Origin: Desulfoscipio geothermicus
Lineage (GTDB): Bacteria; Bacillota; Desulfotomaculia; Desulfotomaculales; Desulfallaceae
Assembly: GCA_016841905.1 (NCBI GenBank)
Contig: JAENYF010000005.1
Coordinates: forward strand, 24,325-88,324
Length of the DNA stretch: 64,000 nucleotides
Direction of reading: 5' to 3'
Positions 63,516 through 64,000 of this stretch are shown here, one piece after another. The notes beneath the pieces are model-generated. The model did no database searches and had not been told where the DNA came from. It saw only the letters and a program-made list of their open reading frames with translations. The first letter of the stretch is position 1. Every line of letters begins with the position of its first letter. A program made the position numbers and the translations under genes.

Positions 63516-64000
63516 TTATTTCTCGTTTTGCCGCGTTCCCGCGAAGGTCAGCGCCATAACACCTACTGCCCCGGATTGTCGCAATAACTGGGATATAATG
63601 GAAACAGTACTACCTGTGGTAAAAACATCGTCAATAATAAGGATAATTTTCCCCTTGACAAGCCCGGGGTGGTCGACTACAAACGCCTGCTGCAGATTTT
63701 GCCGCCTTTGCTGACCGGTCAGCGCGGTCTGGGATGGTGTTTCTCTTACCTTAACCACTACCTGCTCCAGTACAGGCAGCTGCAGCGCTTCCCCTACCAC
63801 ACTCGCCAGCAGCACAGACTGGTTGTAACCCCGCTCGCGTTCACGCTGCGGGTGCAGAGGCACAGGCACCAGAGCCTCTGACCGGGCAAAAGCTTTTTCC
63901 CGCCGCGCCGCAGCCGCCATCACCTGCCCCAGCGGCCGTGCCAGCGACTGACTGCCTCGGTATTTGAGCCGGAGCACCCACTCCCGCACCAGCCCTTCAT
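63516..64000 (-). CDS. comFC: ComF-family phosphoribosyltransferase (partial, 5' end outside window)
   Basis: About 161 residues to the window edge. The frame stays open through GLVREWVLRLKYRGSQSLAR, a typical internal ComFC stretch, so the N-terminal zinc-finger part lies beyond 64000. EALVPVPLHPQRERERGYNQ and the PRPP loop ILIIDDVFTTGSTVSIISQL identify the family. ComFC takes part in DNA uptake (competence) and DNA processing. It is the upstream neighbour of csp and hpf. Confidence 0.9.
   Translation of the reverse strand, partial: EGLVREWVLRLKYRGSQSLARPLGQVMAAAARREKAFARSEALVPVPLHPQRERERGYNQSVLLASVVGEALQLPVLEQVVVKVRETPSQTALTGQQRRQNLQQAFVVDHPGLVKGKIILIIDDVFTTGSTVSIISQLLRQSGAVGVMALTFAGTRQNEK

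Overview
The window looks like chromosomal DNA from a Desulfotomaculum/Pelotomaculum-type member of the Peptococcaceae (Firmicutes, Clostridia). This is inferred from gene content and order (comFC-csp-hpf-secA-prfB, rapZ/whiA next to rpoN, pgk-tpiA-gpmI-eno-secG, split transketolase, K+-type membrane pyrophosphatase, CooT), from strong GGAGG ribosome sites with many TTG/GTG starts, and from moderate GC. No rRNA, tRNA or CRISPR array was found. Most genes lie on the minus strand.

Layout. 1-8.6 kb is a loose, partly decaying region: a partial winged-helix protein, a HAD phosphatase, oligoendopeptidase F, a glutamine synthetase with no ordinary start codon, a preQ1-riboswitch-controlled queuosine precursor transporter, and two pseudogenes with large internal deletions (adenine deaminase and a CNNM/hemolysin-type protein). 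8.6-12.8 kb has a class V aminotransferase, an S-layer-homology protein and a methyltransferase. 12.9-18.4 kb holds ssrA/smpB, an HD hydrolase, a hotdog thioesterase, the membrane pyrophosphatase and secG. 18.4-31 kb holds lower glycolysis (eno, gpmI, tpiA, pgk; no gap), rpoN, whiA, thiI with a cysteine desulfurase, rapZ and a PHP phosphoesterase. 31-44 kb holds pgi, a Cof-type phosphatase, uvrC, a REP-associated tyrosine transposase (RAYT), uvrA, psd/pssA, a VapC/AbrB-type toxin-antitoxin pair and uvrB. 44-49 kb holds a sugar-binding-type lipoprotein, a YaaL-like protein, a uracil-DNA glycosylase, a SIR2 + HAM1 pair and a CooT-like nickel protein behind a structured leader. 49-64 kb holds an envelope/division block (PDZ membrane protein, CtpA, EnvC-like, FtsX, FtsE), split transketolase, YitT, rubrerythrin, prfB with its programmed frameshift, secA, hpf, csp and partial comFC.

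Most notable. (1) A 26-nt repeat family (core GGGGTCAGGCTTAAAC) occurs six times between 32.6 and 48.7 kb, around a RAYT gene. In five of six cases it forms the last codons and stop of a gene (pgi, RAYT, uvrA, uvrB, cooT); the sixth lies over the uvrC start. In uvrA, uvrB and cooT the stop falls at the same base of the repeat. (2) A HAM1-like/SIR2 overlapping pair resembles the sensor-effector half of the Kongming antiphage system, with no adjacent deaminase but a uracil-DNA glycosylase directly downstream. (3) The cooT leader has a good sigma-A promoter, two strong hairpins and a U-tract before the ribosome site, and may be an undescribed cis-regulatory RNA. (4) glnA appears to start at AUU.
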